64,000 bases of DNA from Eragrostis nindensis. Lineage: Eukaryota > Streptophyta > Magnoliopsida > Poales > Poaceae. The notes beneath the pieces are model-generated. The model searched no databases, had not been told where the DNA came from, and saw nothing but the letters and a program-made list of their open reading frames with translations. Both the position numbers and the translations under genes were made by a program. Every line of letters starts with the position of its first letter. The stretch's first letter is position 1. Below, in pieces: positions 44,067 to 57,462 of the stretch. The stretch lies in contig JAAXCT010000085.1 of assembly GCA_012490785.1 (NCBI GenBank), positions 496,001 through 560,000 on the forward strand, given 5' to 3'.

Positions 44067-45540
44067 GGCATGCTGTGCGCCTAAGTGCGAAAAGACAGTG
44101 CAAGCTTTGTTATGCCAAAACCTAAATGTAGGCTGGCTTAAAATGTTTCGTTTGAAAATGAACTTGTTAAGGCAAAATAGCCTTTATTGCTTTTGCCTTT
44201 GGCTGGACTACAAACTTGAATCTTGAAAGTAGTTCCCGCTAGGTAAATACAGATTTATTGGTTTTGCCCCAAGCAAGAAAACGGATGTGCGAAGGAAAGT
44301 AGGACTTTTGACTGCGGCTGGCATAAAAAGTTCACTTTGATCGTACACTCTACTAGGCAAAACTGGTGTGAGTGGTTTTGACTATGGGGGGCATAAACAG
44401 TTGAATATGGAGAGTCGGCTGAGTTTAGGACAAAAAGACAAGGCGTAGTCTTTTGAGTCTGATCATTCTAGTGTTGCCTATGTCGGGTAGGAAATAAAAG
44501 AATCAAAGCCCTCGACGTTAGCAGTTCTCAGCGGGACTCGACGTTCCTAACAACTGTTGAGCAATGGCGCAAGAGTTCAGGGATGGCCGTAGCTAAATTT
44601 CCTTTTCTAATCTTACATGTTCCCACGAACAAAAAAGAAGAAAAGGCTATTCCTTTGACACAGAGGTGGGATTAAGGCGTCATGCGGAACTCCAACAACA
44701 TAGACTAGATGACCTTATTGAAAATAGGTTGAGGAGCCTGATCCTGGAGCTGAGCAAGCATGGGCTCGATCCACATCGAGCGGAACTACTATAACTATAG
44801 CTAGTGGAAGTACCATCCATTCGGTAGTGGGCGGACGTTCTTTTCAACCCTATGAAGCTCATCAGTATTTCTATCAACAATTCTTTTGTGTAAAGCCTTT
44901 TGTTCACTGGTCTTCACTTCAAGCAATTCTATTAGTCCAAGTCTGCTGCAATTGGTAATAAGAGATAAGCAATTGGTGGTCATAGGCTCACTCACCTCTA
45001 GCTCTTTTTCTTTGCGATGACCCTGTCCTTGTTGAACATCCGTCCTCTAGTAAAAAATCTATCTTATCCTGTATGTAGCATTCGACTTTGAAGTACCAGG
45101 AAAGGCAGATAAGTTTAGCCTCAATAGAAATATCTTTATAGCTTGAAGTTGGCTTACTTAATTCCTTTGAGCTTCTCCTTAGTTAGTTTTCTGGTAAGCT
45201 AATACGGGCGCAGATCTAGTTAACGTTCAAGCAGAATCCTCATCAGACTCTCGTTTGTTGGTTGGGATGGGATCTTAGGAGAGAAAGGAAAGCCCTGAAA
45301 CAAAGTGAGCCTACGGGAAGGTGTCAAAATGCCTCCAAGCTGAATGAAGGAGGCCATGTCTTGAATGAGTGATATCACCAACTTGCATTGAAGAATACTT
45401 TGCATAACAAAAAGCTGCAATGCCGAGGCATTTTCACGCACACTGATTGAATGTCTGTTGGAGACATGGTGCATAATATGCACCATTAGCTGCAGCCCAA
45501 TACCACGAATTATTTGTACGATAATTCCAATTTCTAAAAG
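44067..45540. other. Possibly organelle-derived sequence, unresolved
   Basis: This lies between the 23S piece and the trnT piece. Minus-strand frames at 44680-44907 and 45220-45549 (109 codons) have no motif I can name. Composition fits organellar intergenic DNA, but I cannot confirm the source. Confidence 0.35.
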
Positions 45541-45674
45541 CAGGATCATATTTTTGAATTACAATGCAGATTATTGTATCTCAAAAGTAGGAAGCTAAGA
45601 TTAATAATTAAGATCTACCATTTTATGGATTTCCTATATATATTTCTATTTGTTACACTATTTCTGTTATGTAA

Positions 45675-45747
45675 GCCCATTTAGCTCAGAGGTTAGAGCA
45701 TCGCATTTGTAATGCGAGGGTCATCGGTTCAAATCCGATAGTCGGCT
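45675..45747 (+). tRNA. trnT-UGU: trnT-UGU, plastid-type, in a nuclear insert
   Basis: The 73-nt sequence gives a cloverleaf: D-arm tagctcagaggttagag, anticodon arm gcatttgtaatgc with anticodon TGT, and T-arm atcggttcaaatccgat. It matches plastid tRNA-Thr(UGU). AT-rich flanks on both sides resemble the plastid rps4-trnT-trnL spacer. No CCA is encoded. As a nuclear copy it is probably not expressed. Confidence 0.85.
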
Positions 45748-46169
45748 TTTTTCTCTATTAATGTTCCATGAACAAGAATATCTTTTTTTCTCCGAATCTA
45801 AACTAATAAGGCACAAGTTGTGCGACCAAGGACCCCTCACCAAATTATTTGAATACCCTCCTCTATACCCACCCTTAATCTAATCGGACCCGCAACCTCT
45901 AAATCACCTGGACCGTAGATCTCCAAAACCCTTAGCGTTACGTTACACAAAGCGTGATGCGTGACGGCCTCCTCTGCTGTAATTGTTTACGCTCCAAGAG
46001 ATACCGAGTGTTTTTTCTCACCGGCGATTCTCGCTACCGTGCTTGTCAATCCCGCCAGCGATAATCGGCTTTCCACCCCGGCCCGTCCCGATTTCCTTCC
46101 TGCCCGCGTCCGTTTCCTTCTCCCAATCCGATCTTCCTCATTGTTCCGCTGCCGAGCTAGGGACCAGGC

Positions 46170-46560
46170 CCACCCGCTCCGTCTCGCGGGCGGCGAGCTC
46201 GTGGCAGACCTCGACCGTGCCGCCGACACCGCCGCGTGGCGCAGGAACGGCGCGCCGCTCTTGCGGGACTTCGACAAGGTCTACGCCGACGCGAAGCAGG
46301 GCCGCCTGGTGCAGCTTGACGCCACGGTCGGGTTCTCCAGGGGCGCGGGGAAGAGATTCCGAAAGATGGAGCGGCACGTGGCCTCGACGGGGCGGCTGTA
46401 CGCGGAGATGGATGCGCTCGGCGAGCTAGAGGCGTCAGATGCAACAGTGGATGCGGCACAGCGGGCCGATCCGGACGTAGTCAGCGGCGGCGGCGCCGGG
46501 CGGCAAGAGGGCTCCCGCGACCGCCGAGTCCAGCGAGAAGCTGATGCGCGACCAGGTCCG
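46170..46560 (+). pseudogene. Fragment of a DUF668 / PSK-simulator-like gene
   Basis: Residues such as LLRDFDKVYADAKQGRL, LDATVGFSRGAGKRFRKMER and RLYAEMDALGELEAS match the conserved region between DUF3475 and DUF668 of plant PSI-type proteins (membrane-associated growth regulators). After about 46435 the family reading continues one frame on (MQQWMRHSGPI, stop, then SSEKLMRD), so a frameshift and a stop are present. A long surrounding frame (45961-47097) continues into the CACTA element and is not a real protein. Confidence 0.65.
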
Positions 46561-46760
46561 TCCGGCGACCGGACACGACGCCGTCGATGGCAAACGGACT
46601 ACCACGCGTCGCCGCCGACCACCGCCACCGCTGAATTTACTCTTCTCATTTGCAGTGCCGCGGATCCTGCCCTTCCTTCCAGAAGCATCAGGAAGGCCGC
46701 GCACCCATCTGCTAGAGGTACTCCGCGTCTTCTTCATCGTCCTCCGGGCCCTGGTGCGCG

Positions 46761-48626
46761 CACTAGTACAAAAAAGGCCTTTAGTGGCGGGCCTTTTGGA
46801 CCAGCAGTGACGGGCAAAGCGTGCGCCACTGTGCTTCCGCCACTGCTAGCACGTACAGAGCGGTGGCGCATAGACCGTCCGCCACTGATATACAGAATCA
46901 GTGGCGGACGGGGTGACGTCACCCCATCCGCCACTGATAATGAGCCCAGCAGTGGCGGCTACACCGACGTCAGCAGTGCGCCACTGTTTAGACCAGTTCC
47001 ACTGGCGGGCATGCCCGCCACTGCTATGGATTTTCCAAAATTAAAAAAAAAAATCCATGTTCTCTCTGCTTCACTCCACGCTCTGCTTTGGTGTTGATCC
47101 TTAATAACCAAGCAGAAAAGACGAGATAGCAGGGGCTAAGCAAGCAAACTGGAGACTATTGATGATGGTCTTACAACAATGATCATTACTCACTAGTCAT
47201 TACAGCTTCTATTCAAACTACCAGATCAGAGAGAAAACAGGTTCAACAAATGCTATGGATTAGCTAACAGATCTGATGCTGCAAGCCTTCACGTTTTTCA
47301 GCAAGCACAAACAAAAAGGTTGAAAAGAATTACATCACAATCACGAGTGCTCTCCTCCAATCCAACTGAATGCCTCCAACAAAAGAAAAATGCTAGACAA
47401 ATGCCTCATACACTGCATGCCCTAGCCGCACAAGGACAAGGTTGACATCTGCATTCTGCTGATCCGGTAGCCATCCGCAAATCCTCTCTGCAAACCAAGC
47501 TCAAGCCTTCATGCACCAGACCTGCAACATCACGAGATAAGAACTCACCCGAATTTCACACAACAAACCAATGAATCATTGTCCTGGAGTTGGGCTAAAC
47601 CAAATCGGAAAATCATTATGAACCCCCGGCGGCCAATCCAACACAGATCGATGAGTACAGGCATACAGAGAGCATATCAGATCGAATCACCGGACAGGAA
47701 ATTTGATGCAGTACGGGAGATGAGAAGATGAGGAGCAGAAGGGAACTCACTCATCTTGCCGGAACCCTAGCCGCCGGCGGGATCCGCCTCGCCTGCTCCT
47801 CATCCTGCCGCCGCGCCTGCACCGCCGAGCCAACTCCGTCGCGCCTGCTTCACCACCACCGCGCCGAGAGGGCCACAGCCGAGCCGCCGAGGGAGAGTCA
47901 CGTCGCGCACCCACCTCGGATAGCCACCTGGAGCCTCGCCAGGCCTAGCCCCGCCGCGAGCGCGCGCAATCCGCTGCTCCGCCGCTGCGCTCGCCGAGGT
48001 GCCGAGCTCGGGGAAGGGGAGGGAGAGGGGCCGCCGCGTCGAGGAGGGGGGAACCCGACGGGGAGGGAGGCCGCCGCGTCGTCGAGTCGCGGGATCTCAC
48101 CGCCGCGCCATCGAGACTCGGGGTCCGCGCCCTGCTCCGCCGCCTGGTCCGCCTCGTCACGCAGATCGATGCGCCTCTCGCCTGCTCCACCTCGACGAGC
48201 AGATCGAGCCGCGCCTCAGAGGAGGAGAGGGGTGGCAGAGAGGAGGAGAGAGGAAAAGAAATGAAAGAAACCTGGGAGCTCTTGTTTATACAGTAAGTTG
48301 ATTGTTTGGGCCGAAATGGGCCAATACATTAGCAGTGGCGGGCCGTTGAAATCAGCAGCCCACCATTGGTGACAAAAAATATAGAAGACGGATCGCTGAT
48401 GTCAGTATGTGCGCCACTGTTGTTGCGTCTCCAGTGACGGACGACGCTGGCGTCATTTCGTCCGCCACTGATATGCGCTATGGGTCCTGTAGCTGTGATG
48501 ATGTCATCTTGTCGGCCACTGCTAAGCACTACATTAATCGGCGTCGGGCTAGCAGTGACGGATCGTTGTGTGTCCGCCACTGTTGTAAAATTTGAAGTGT
48601 CATATTAGGCTCTTCTTGTACTAGTG
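46761..48626. mobile_element. Non-autonomous CACTA transposon, 1,866 bp
   Basis: The ends are CACTAGTACAAAAAAGGCC and the complement CACTAGTACAAGAAGAGCC. The 3-bp target duplication gcg is at 46758-46760 and 48627-48629. Sub-terminal arrays of cagtggcgg/ccgccactg fill 46780-47030 and 48330-48600. The middle holds a GC-rich Arg/Pro/Ser-coding-like stretch (47728-48290) without domains. No transposase. Confidence 0.92.
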
Positions 48627-51600
48627 GCGGCGGCGCCTGTTGCTCCTCCTCCCGCGTCGCGGCGAGGCTCCCTACCTCAGCGTTGGCATCTCGTCCGCTG
48701 CCCCTTGCCTCTACCCTACTCCATCCAGATATCCACCCACAGACTCCTACTAATCATTTTATTTGCTTGGTAAGTCTGTAAATGCTCTTCAATTTCTTCC
48801 CCAAATCGTATTTGATTTGCTTGGTGCGTCAATGGGTGGGTGGCAGAGCCTGGTAGGTGATCGAATTTCTCGCGTGCTCCAGGCGTGCCTGCTACCAATT
48901 GCATGAAGTTTTGAGGATCTGGTAGGAAGTCCAGCGATTGGAAGGTACTTAATTTTAGAGTAAACAAATTGAAAAGGCTACCTTTGGTTTTGGATAAAAT
49001 GCACGAGTCACTCCATATATCTGTTTTACCATGCTTATAGCCACTTTGTTCTGATACACAATTTGTTATTGTCGCAATCATACTTGGTAAATTGGCACAG
49101 ATGTTAAATTTTACTTAAATTTTGTTTCAGATGTTAATAGTCTACTATCTTCATTATTTGTCGAAGGTTCTACCTTGTGAAACAACCTCATCGTTGACCA
49201 AGCAGTCGCCTAGGGACCACAACCATCTCGTTGAAGTTCTCTAATTAAATTGAACATATTTTCTTCTGTCAGTTCCAAATACGAAATTTGGAGTACCTGT
49301 ACTCTGTAGCAAAGGCAGGCAGTAGCTTGAGTTAAACTACTTCGTGTAGGTTAGCGATATTGTAAAAGTGAAGTATACTGTTGCATGTTGATGTATGTCT
49401 GTTTTTTTGTGAACTATTCTTTTCTAGATTTGGAACCGAGCTTTATTAGATAGAAGTCTATTGTTTTCGTAGATGCTAATATCGATATAAGATGGTGCGG
49501 CTGATCAGGTCAAACAAAACTTGTAATTCGCTTTGTTTTTTGCTATAATACAAGAAGAATATATTTTGAGTGAATTGTTGATTCTGGAGTTTTTTTATGG
49601 TTTTGGATCTATTTTGAAGATTATTCTGCTTTAAGTAGTTGTATAAGGTAATAAATGGTAGCTAACTTTTTCTAAACTCTTATTTTGTTACCTGTTTCAG
49701 CGACGGTATGTTTATCTCTTCTTACTTTTAAAGCCTGCCGATTCAATTTCTCAACTTAAAGAAGCCCTTGGGGTTCTTAATTTTTTTAGAGTTGCTATAA
49801 GTCTAAATTAGCAGCTGTGAAATTCACTAAACCTACAGAGCCGAAATTCCTGCCCCGTTACACAAGATGAATCACATTGGAGACGAGGAAAAAACAGAGT
49901 GGCTTACTTCTTTCTTTAGCAATACAATCTGACACCCAATGCTTCTGCCTTATTTGTTCAGCAGTATAGTCATTGTAAGTTCATTGAGGTGAATGTTTTT
50001 TATTGACATAATTTTCCTACGTACATTTATGGCTTTATGTCAGATCTTTATTTCCTTATCCATCCTTGTGATAACAGTTAGCTAAATCTTTATGGGTCAT
50101 ATCCAAGTTTGTTACCATAGCGTTAATTAACATTGACTCTGATGAGATTCAAGTTTACATCGTATTTTGATATTACATTGCTGTATGCGTGTACAGTCAA
50201 CAAACTGCCATGACAAAATTTGACAACATTTTATGTTTCAATGCAGGAGGCGTTAATTTGACAGGAGAATCCACAATTATTAAAGGTATTTTTTTCAACT
50301 TCGAAAGGATTAACTTATCCAAATAAATCCACTATTGCTGGACTGCAATGCTGAAATTGTTAATGTTAAAATTAGCATCCATCAACTTACTATTTTCACA
50401 AATTGATTTTGCTTAGCTTTCAGCTGGATACATCATTTTGGTGAACTCATGTAACAAAATGGTGCATCCCGCGGAAGTGTGTTCAGATGAAAATGTTCTC
50501 CTGGTATCCCCATTAAATTACTATTTTCATTTAAGCAATTTTTTCTGAATATTTCTCAATTAGGCTAGCACTGAAGTCTTTTCTGGGTATTTGTGTATCT
50601 TATATTTGGTTAGTTGCTTTGTAAATCACTATTTGATGAAATCAACTACTCTTCCTCTTATTAATTCCTTTAGCAGACGAGCATGCTATATAGAGCAGGT
50701 TGATATTTTATTTGTACATGTGGCAGGTTGATTTCATCAAGAAATAAACTTGAAACCATCAAAATATGGGACTGATTGTTTTTTTCCCATGCACAACAAC
50801 CTGTCTAGAGGGCTACAGAATCACCTCACCATACGTGGCAAGGACCCCAGAAGGTCGACACTGTGGAGGACAGGAAGATGGTTCAGAACCGCAGTCGCCT
50901 TGAGACCTGCAACGAGTGATCAAGGTTCGGCTTGACTGATTCTGGTGTCTGATCTACAGATCAAAAGGTCACTTGTTTCTTCTTAGATCCCATTGAAAAT
51001 GTGCCGAAAGGGGAAGGAGCTGCATTTTGTGGCTTCAGAGGATTTCCCCCTATTCTCGCTCTTTTATTTTGTAGTTCTGAACCTTGGGGATCATCTAGAC
51101 ACGTGCATGGCGATCTGGTTCAGATTTCATCTGTCCAAGTACCAGTGGGCGCTCAACTACTACTACCAGGTCACAGAAAAGGTGAGTGCTCTTGGATTCC
51201 TCCTCTGCATGATTGAAAGAGGAAAATACTATTACATGATGGATGATAAGCTGTCAATCTGTGGCATTTTTAATATCTCATGTTCAGAAAACACTAATTA
51301 TTTTTAGAGCACACATATAGCGTTAATAAGCATGCCAGAATCAAAACAAGTCATTCCCTCCACCTTTGAGCGTTGTGATGGTTGGTTGATGGGCTGCCGT
51401 GCTAAAACAAGCTAATTCCAGTTCCATTGGTTCTTTGTGTTGCTTACCGTTGTCGATCATTCTTACACTGTTGAGACAGCCGCCGCAGGTAGTTTATGGA
51501 GGTTTACAGACAGATTGTAGAGTACAATAGTGTCTGAGAAGTGCTGAAAATTCTGCACTTCACCTATATGCTGTGTGTTTAACCATTATAGTTTGTTCTG

Positions 51601-53700
51601 TTTTAGTAACGTTCAATCAAATCTGGCAGCTTAGTCATCTAGCAGTTTTTTGCACTGCAATTTAGTTGTAGTAAAGTCTTATTATCTCTGAAATCTTTCC
51701 ACCTGGATATTGGCCGGTAGGTTATAATAGTTAACTTGGGGGGAAAATAAGTTACAGGGGATTTTCTAGGCACGAGCAAAAGTGAATACAAAAAGTCATC
51801 CAAACTGTCCACTTATGTGTGTGAGGCTACATATCAGATGTATGTTCTGTCATTTTCATTTGTACAAACCAAAGCCTAGCAAAGTGCATTTGATTTATAT
51901 GCTTGTGTTAGAAATTTCATGTACACAGGAAAATTTCATGAGATGAAAAATGCAAGTGATTGAGCTGCTTTTATTGGATGATTAAATGTCAAGAGTTTGT
52001 ATTTGTACTTGGAAGTGTCCTTGGTCAGAGTATTGCTCCAGTAGTTTGGGAAAAATCACAGGGGTGAATGTAAACGATAAGTAGTTTGTGAGTGTGGGGT
52101 GTGTTGTATATTTGTATTAGTGTCCTTTACCTTAACTCTTCTTTTAATTTCAATACAAAAATACGCAACTCTCCTTCGTGTTCGAGAGAAAAATGCAGCT
52201 GTTATGGTATTTACAAAATTTAATTTATTCTCTTCATTGATAATTTGATGGAATGGTAGCTGAATTCGCGGATGTGAAATAGAAAAGCAGGTACCTTTAC
52301 TATGGAGAGAAACTATCTTTTCAAGCTGGTAGGGAGGGCAAACTCGAAATTGGCATATGCTATTTTATGTTTGGGCTATGAGGTAATCATAGCATTATTC
52401 TGTATTGTTCTGTCATTAGCAACCAAAAATGCATGTTGCTATTAAACTCTTTTACTTGATCGGTGGTTGTTTTACTTGGTAAGTGGTCCTGCATGCCCAT
52501 TCCCCAAGAGGGCATATTTTGTGTGCTTATAATTTCTTTTTTTTTTCACATGGTAGAGAATGCTCATGGCGAAAGCCAAGACAAGTTTCTTCAAAGGTCT
52601 ATGCGACACTTCTAGCATTTGTCGGGCGGTAGTGATCTTGTTTCGATGATGATCCTAAACTTGGCTTAAGGAGTTTGGAGCTCCACTTGTCTCTAAAGCT
52701 AACAGAGTAATGCCATAAGGAGAGATGAACCATAATACTCTTTTGATATTTTTGTACATATATTTGTAGAATGTAGAGGATGTTATTATAGTCCAATGTA
52801 AAAAAAAACTATTCATATCTACTTTAGTTAGAACAGAATGGCTTGAGAAAAGTTAATGTATTGTATATGATAAAAGTGCTCGGTGTAATAAAATATTACC
52901 AGAGAATACGATATTATTACTTTCGTATTTTTTCAAACACAACAGTGACAAAGAGTTGCTGACTTGTTCATTTAGATGTGGTCTCTCTGGACCGTCACAT
53001 TAATTTAGCTTTTTAGTGTCATGAAGATTTTAAAAACTTATTAAGGGAATAATTTTATTTGCTCGCAGCGTGGACAACACTATTCAAGTTTCTATATTAA
53101 TTTTAACATATTATAACAAAAAGAAAAGAGTTTATTTTGAACAATTCACCTTATCCGTTTCACCTCTTAAACAAAATGATGGCTCACTTTAATCCAAATA
53201 GAATTGTTTGGAGGAGTAAAATGAGCCATTGTTTTGTTGGGGTCAAATGGACAAAATGAATTATTTAAGGGAGTACAATGGATTTTTTTCCATCAAAATA
53301 GACGAAGCATGAGATGAACCAACAAAAGAATGCAAACTTCTGAGATGGGGTTCAATTGAATAAGGTTGCTTGATGTGGTCCACGACAAAAACCATTGAGT
53401 TTTGCTTTGGTTATAGTATACAAGTTTCATGATGTGATTATTAACTACATTTACCAAAATGTCAAAAAATATGTATCACATTATATATTAATAATGTGAT
53501 TATTCAAATAATATAATTATTTTTTTTACAGTGATGTCATAACCACATCAATCTTTGTAGTGTTGATAAATATTCGCTTGTGCGTGTCGCACATGCACAG
53601 TAACAAATTAAATGAAAAATCCCAGTATGTCGTTCTATTTACAATTTTACTAGATACAAAACATTAAAATAACCGCACGGGCACATTTAGTTACTCTTAT
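48627..53700. other. Long AT-rich region without a confident gene
   Basis: The sequence looks intron-like. There are isolated exon-like pieces: one ending near 48777 at a ttg|gtaagtctg donor, and one at about 50990-51180 ending in acagaaaag|gtgagt (frame reading HLSKYQWALNYYYQVTEK). I could not link them into a frame or recognise a protein. Mono- and dinucleotide-biased tracts are frequent. It may be an old gene with large introns or Helitron-type cargo. Confidence 0.35.
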
Positions 53701-54661
53701 TATTTTCGCTGTGAGTCGTCGCGCGCCCCTGCTCTGTAAAATTTTTGGCGCCGACAGGTGGGCCCTCTTCTTTCACGCGCGCCGTTCTTTCACCGTCTCC
53801 CTCCACGCCGGCGCGCCTACTGCACAAAGCGGCGCCCCCTCCACTGTCTCCCAATCCCGAGTCTCCTCTCCTCCCTCCGGCGTGTGGTGCGGCGGCGTGA
53901 GCCGACCCACTCCTCTGTCCTACGTCGTGACGCCGTCCTACGTCGTGCTGGGCGTCGACGACGCGAGGACACCTCCTCCTACCTTTGCAGTGCGCGCGAG
54001 GCGGCAGTGCGAGCCCGGCTCCTCGCTCCTCCCTCCGTCGAGTGGGACGGCATAGGTGTTTGTTGCGCCGCGGAACACGAAGATCTCAGGGACTCCTCGC
54101 GAGGTTCCTTCTCTCTCTCTCCACCAGTTTGTCTCCCTCTGTTCTTAGGCAATTCGATTCCTCACGTCAAAATAGATTGATTAGGGTTTTGATTCTGTAC
54201 GTTTTGTCCAGGGTGTGGGATGGAAATTGGAAGCATGGAGTGATTCGGTGAGTCCAACGATCTGCGTTTCTCCCTATTCCCATCCCCAAATTGATTTGGA
54301 TTGGATGTTTGGTTGAATGCTTTTTCGAAGCACCGGATTGGGGGAATACCAGCTGAATGTGTAGCGTTGCGTGATGTTCATTTTCTTTTGAATTACGCCC
54401 ATTCCCATACGGATCTGTGCATTAGTTGATTTCCTCCCTCTTTGTACCATATTTTATTCGATTCAATTGAGCACGATTGAACTTCGTTCCAAGCAGGATT
54501 GGAGTTTGGGAGGCATATTCGGATGCGGAACAGTAACGTGAGCTCATAGATTCGACCATGCTTCCATTGTTTTTTTTTTTTTTGGATCATGTGTGGTTCG
54601 AGTTACCTAACTCCTTTTGCATTCCAACCTGCGTGATATGATGGTATTTGTTGGATCTGTG
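53701..54661 (+). other. GC-rich exon-1-like segment and intron-like sequence
   Basis: A GC-rich block (53710-54110) changes into cttctctctctctcc and a gattagggttttgat stretch (telo-box-like agggttt), ending in ggagtgattcg|gtgagtcc near 54250. That is typical of a grass first exon and donor. No conserved domain is seen. The solo LTR inserted downstream. Confidence 0.3.
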
Positions 54662-54666
54662 TGTTC

Positions 54667-57457
54667 TGCAACACCCTAATTTTCACATTTTCACAATAGT
54701 TTAAAATTTCCTTAATTTAATTAGGGTGTTGTCATTTTTCCCTACATAAAAGGACTATTTTCTAAATTAAATAAATTAATCTAGGCTATAAAATAATTGT
54801 TTGTTGCATTCATGCTGGAGTAGATTGCAGTAGGGATTTTATTGTGTGGAAAAAGGTAATTAAAATTCGAATAGAAATCGTTTTCATGTAGTATAGGAAG
54901 TAGTTCTGGAAAATCGATTTGGAAAAGAGAAAAGAAAAGCCCCAGCAGCATCGGGCCGAAACCTCTTGGCCCAATTTCTCTTTTTCTTTTTCTTTTCCCT
55001 TTTCTTTCCCGCTTGGGCCGGCCTCTTTCCTTTCTCCACGGCCCAGCTCGCCCAGCAGCTTCCCTCGCCAGCCCAGCAGCCCGCGCCGAGCCCGCCCGAC
55101 CCGCTGCAGCCCCCGCAAGCCCGCGCCGCCGCCCGTACGCTGCGCCGCACCGTTCCCTCCGCGTCCGAGTCAGATCCACGCGCCCCGAGCCCTTTATAAG
55201 CTGTGCCGCCTCCTCCTGCTCACCCTTTTGCCTGATTCGCCGTCGTTTGCCACGCCGCAAACCCTAGGTCAATTCGCCGCCGCCGCCGCCATTGTCGCCG
55301 CCTCGAGCTCGCGAAGCCGGACAGGGACGACGCCCGGACGACGCCGCCGCCTCGAAGAGCTTCCCCGTGACGCACCGCCTCCCCGCCGCCTGTTCGCGTG
55401 AAGCCCCGACGCCCGGAAGCATCTCCTCGACGCCGCTGATCCGCCGCCGTTCCTCATCGCCGAGCATCGCCTTCCCGACGTTTCCGCGCCCGCGCGACCG
55501 CTGAGGTGGGTTCCACTTCGTTGTATCGTGCTCCCCGGCCTCCCGCGACGAGCTTTGGAGCTCCGCGTCGCCGTTCCGGTGAATCGCCGGCGAAGCGCCG
55601 CCGCGTTTCGTCATCTCCGGCGAGCCCGGTCCACCGTGGACCTGTGGACTGGCGAGCTTGCCCGGTGCACCGCCTCCATGGACCGAGTTCACCGTGTTTT
55701 CAAATTAATTTAAATCCTTTACTCTTTACTACATCAGCACGACATCATGCTTGCGTAATAACTCAGTTTTTCCAGTATAAGAATAATTCTCGAAATGTTA
55801 AACTTACAATTTAAACCCTCTAACTTCAAATGCTTATAACTTTTTGATCTTAACTCCGTTTTAAGTGATTCTTGCGCTCACGCGATCGTAGGAACGAGCT
55901 CTAGCTTTTGGTACAGTTTTTGTAGTATTTTGATACTGTTTGGTGTACTGTTTCTTATTGTTTGTGTATGTGTGCTTTGCATGTTACCGTTATTAGAAGA
56001 GGAGCCGTTTGAGAACTTTCAAGACCAAGAGTTTGACCAAGCAGCAGTAGGGGGAACAGGCAAGTGTCCTTGACCATTTTGAACCTATTTCTTTCTCCCT
56101 CTAGTTTAATTTGCATGCATAGCGTTTAATATGAATCCTAAATGTCATTTATCCTGTTCCATACTATTTCCTTGTCGCCTGGTTGTGGTAGATGATAGTA
56201 TGAGGATGGGTAGGTCTTGCTTAGCTTGCTGAACTGGGTTGGATGATAATTTGACTAATAATCTTGACTAATGGTTCACTTGAACATAATGATCACGGAC
56301 CGGTTAATCTTTTTAGCAACATAGGACTTAGGTGATGCAAGCAGGAGGATGTTGATGATGGTGCGGGTATGCATATGTGCCTGTCGTGGTACTGTTGGTT
56401 TGTGGTTAGTACCTGCTTGTGATCATAAGGACCGGTTCGTGGAGCGGCAACCCAGGACAATAGCGCAAAGCACAGGGTTGATTATGGTGGACTTGGTCAA
56501 GTATTATGCTGTCTTCCTAGTTTTGCTGGTGTTCAAGGAAAGAGGGAGGAAGGGTTACTTCTGAACTCAGGTGATGGAGGGGTACTCCTAGCCATGCGTC
56601 AGAGGGGGCTACTGTTGCAGGGGTACTGGCAGTAGTGCAATCTTAGCGAGGATGTTGCCAGGCTGGGAAGCGTTTTGAAAGACCATGTGGTGTTCTCTTG
56701 GCCTCACACCTTGGTAGTGTGCTTATGGCAACATGGAGACTTTAGTCGCTGAATAGTGACGGAATCACCACCCTGTGGGTAAAGTTGTGCACCTCTGCAG
56801 AGAAGTAAAACTGTCATGACAGCCGTGCTCACGGTCAGGAGCGGCCTGGATCCTCACATGATTAGAGATGGATGGTTGGATGGTTCTGGTGGGTAACCAG
56901 TTGGATGCTGCAGGGGGTACCTTTTAATATGGCTTTGGGTGGGTAACCCGTTTTGCTACAAGTGGGTAACTTGTAGTGTCCCCCTTTGATGGTAACTTTT
57001 GGGTGGGTTCTTCATCATCTATAATTAGGTGCTTTAATAAATGATGTAATTATAGTTGCTCTCTGCTATGAACCATGTATTAGCCTTTCTTTTGTTTAAG
57101 CTATGCATGTCATCTTTTCCTACACTTGCGGAGTACGATATGTACTCACACTTGCTATTCCCCTCTCTACATTGAAATGCTGCTCAGAAGATGAAGGCGC
57201 CATGGAGTACTTTGATGAGGAATACTAGGCGTGCTGTCTCCCAGTCGATTGCCTGTGTGTTTGGGTGTCTTCCGCTGTCGTTTTATTTAGTCCTTTGAGA
57301 CATTTTATTCAGATATTGTAATAATGCTACGATGAGACGATGTAATAACGACACTGGTTATACTGTTTATTTCACTATTGTCTCTATATATGTGGAACTT
57401 GATCCTGACACACATATAGCTATGCATTCAGTTTTGTCCTTAAAACTGGGTGTGACA
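54667..57457. mobile_element. Ty3-gypsy solo LTR, 2,791 bp
   Basis: The ends TGCAACACCC and GGGTGTGACA are imperfect inverted repeats typical of chromovirus LTRs. The 5-bp target duplication tgttc is perfect (54662-54666 and 57458-57462). No internal region remains, so the element was reduced by LTR-LTR recombination. Inside are a GC-rich Pro/Arg-coding-like leader (54920-55690) that shows no gene, a TATA-like tttataagc near 55192, and gtactcacacttgct near 57139. Confidence 0.93.
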
Positions 57458-57462
57458 TGTTC

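Noticed and set aside
45961..47097. A single 378-codon gene
   Set aside because: The frame joins unrelated DNA, the DUF668-like fragment (in which the family reading changes frame) and the left end of a CACTA element.
54781..55814. Proline/arginine-rich genes
   Set aside because: They lie wholly inside a solo LTR flanked by its target duplication and occur as overlapping frames on both strands.
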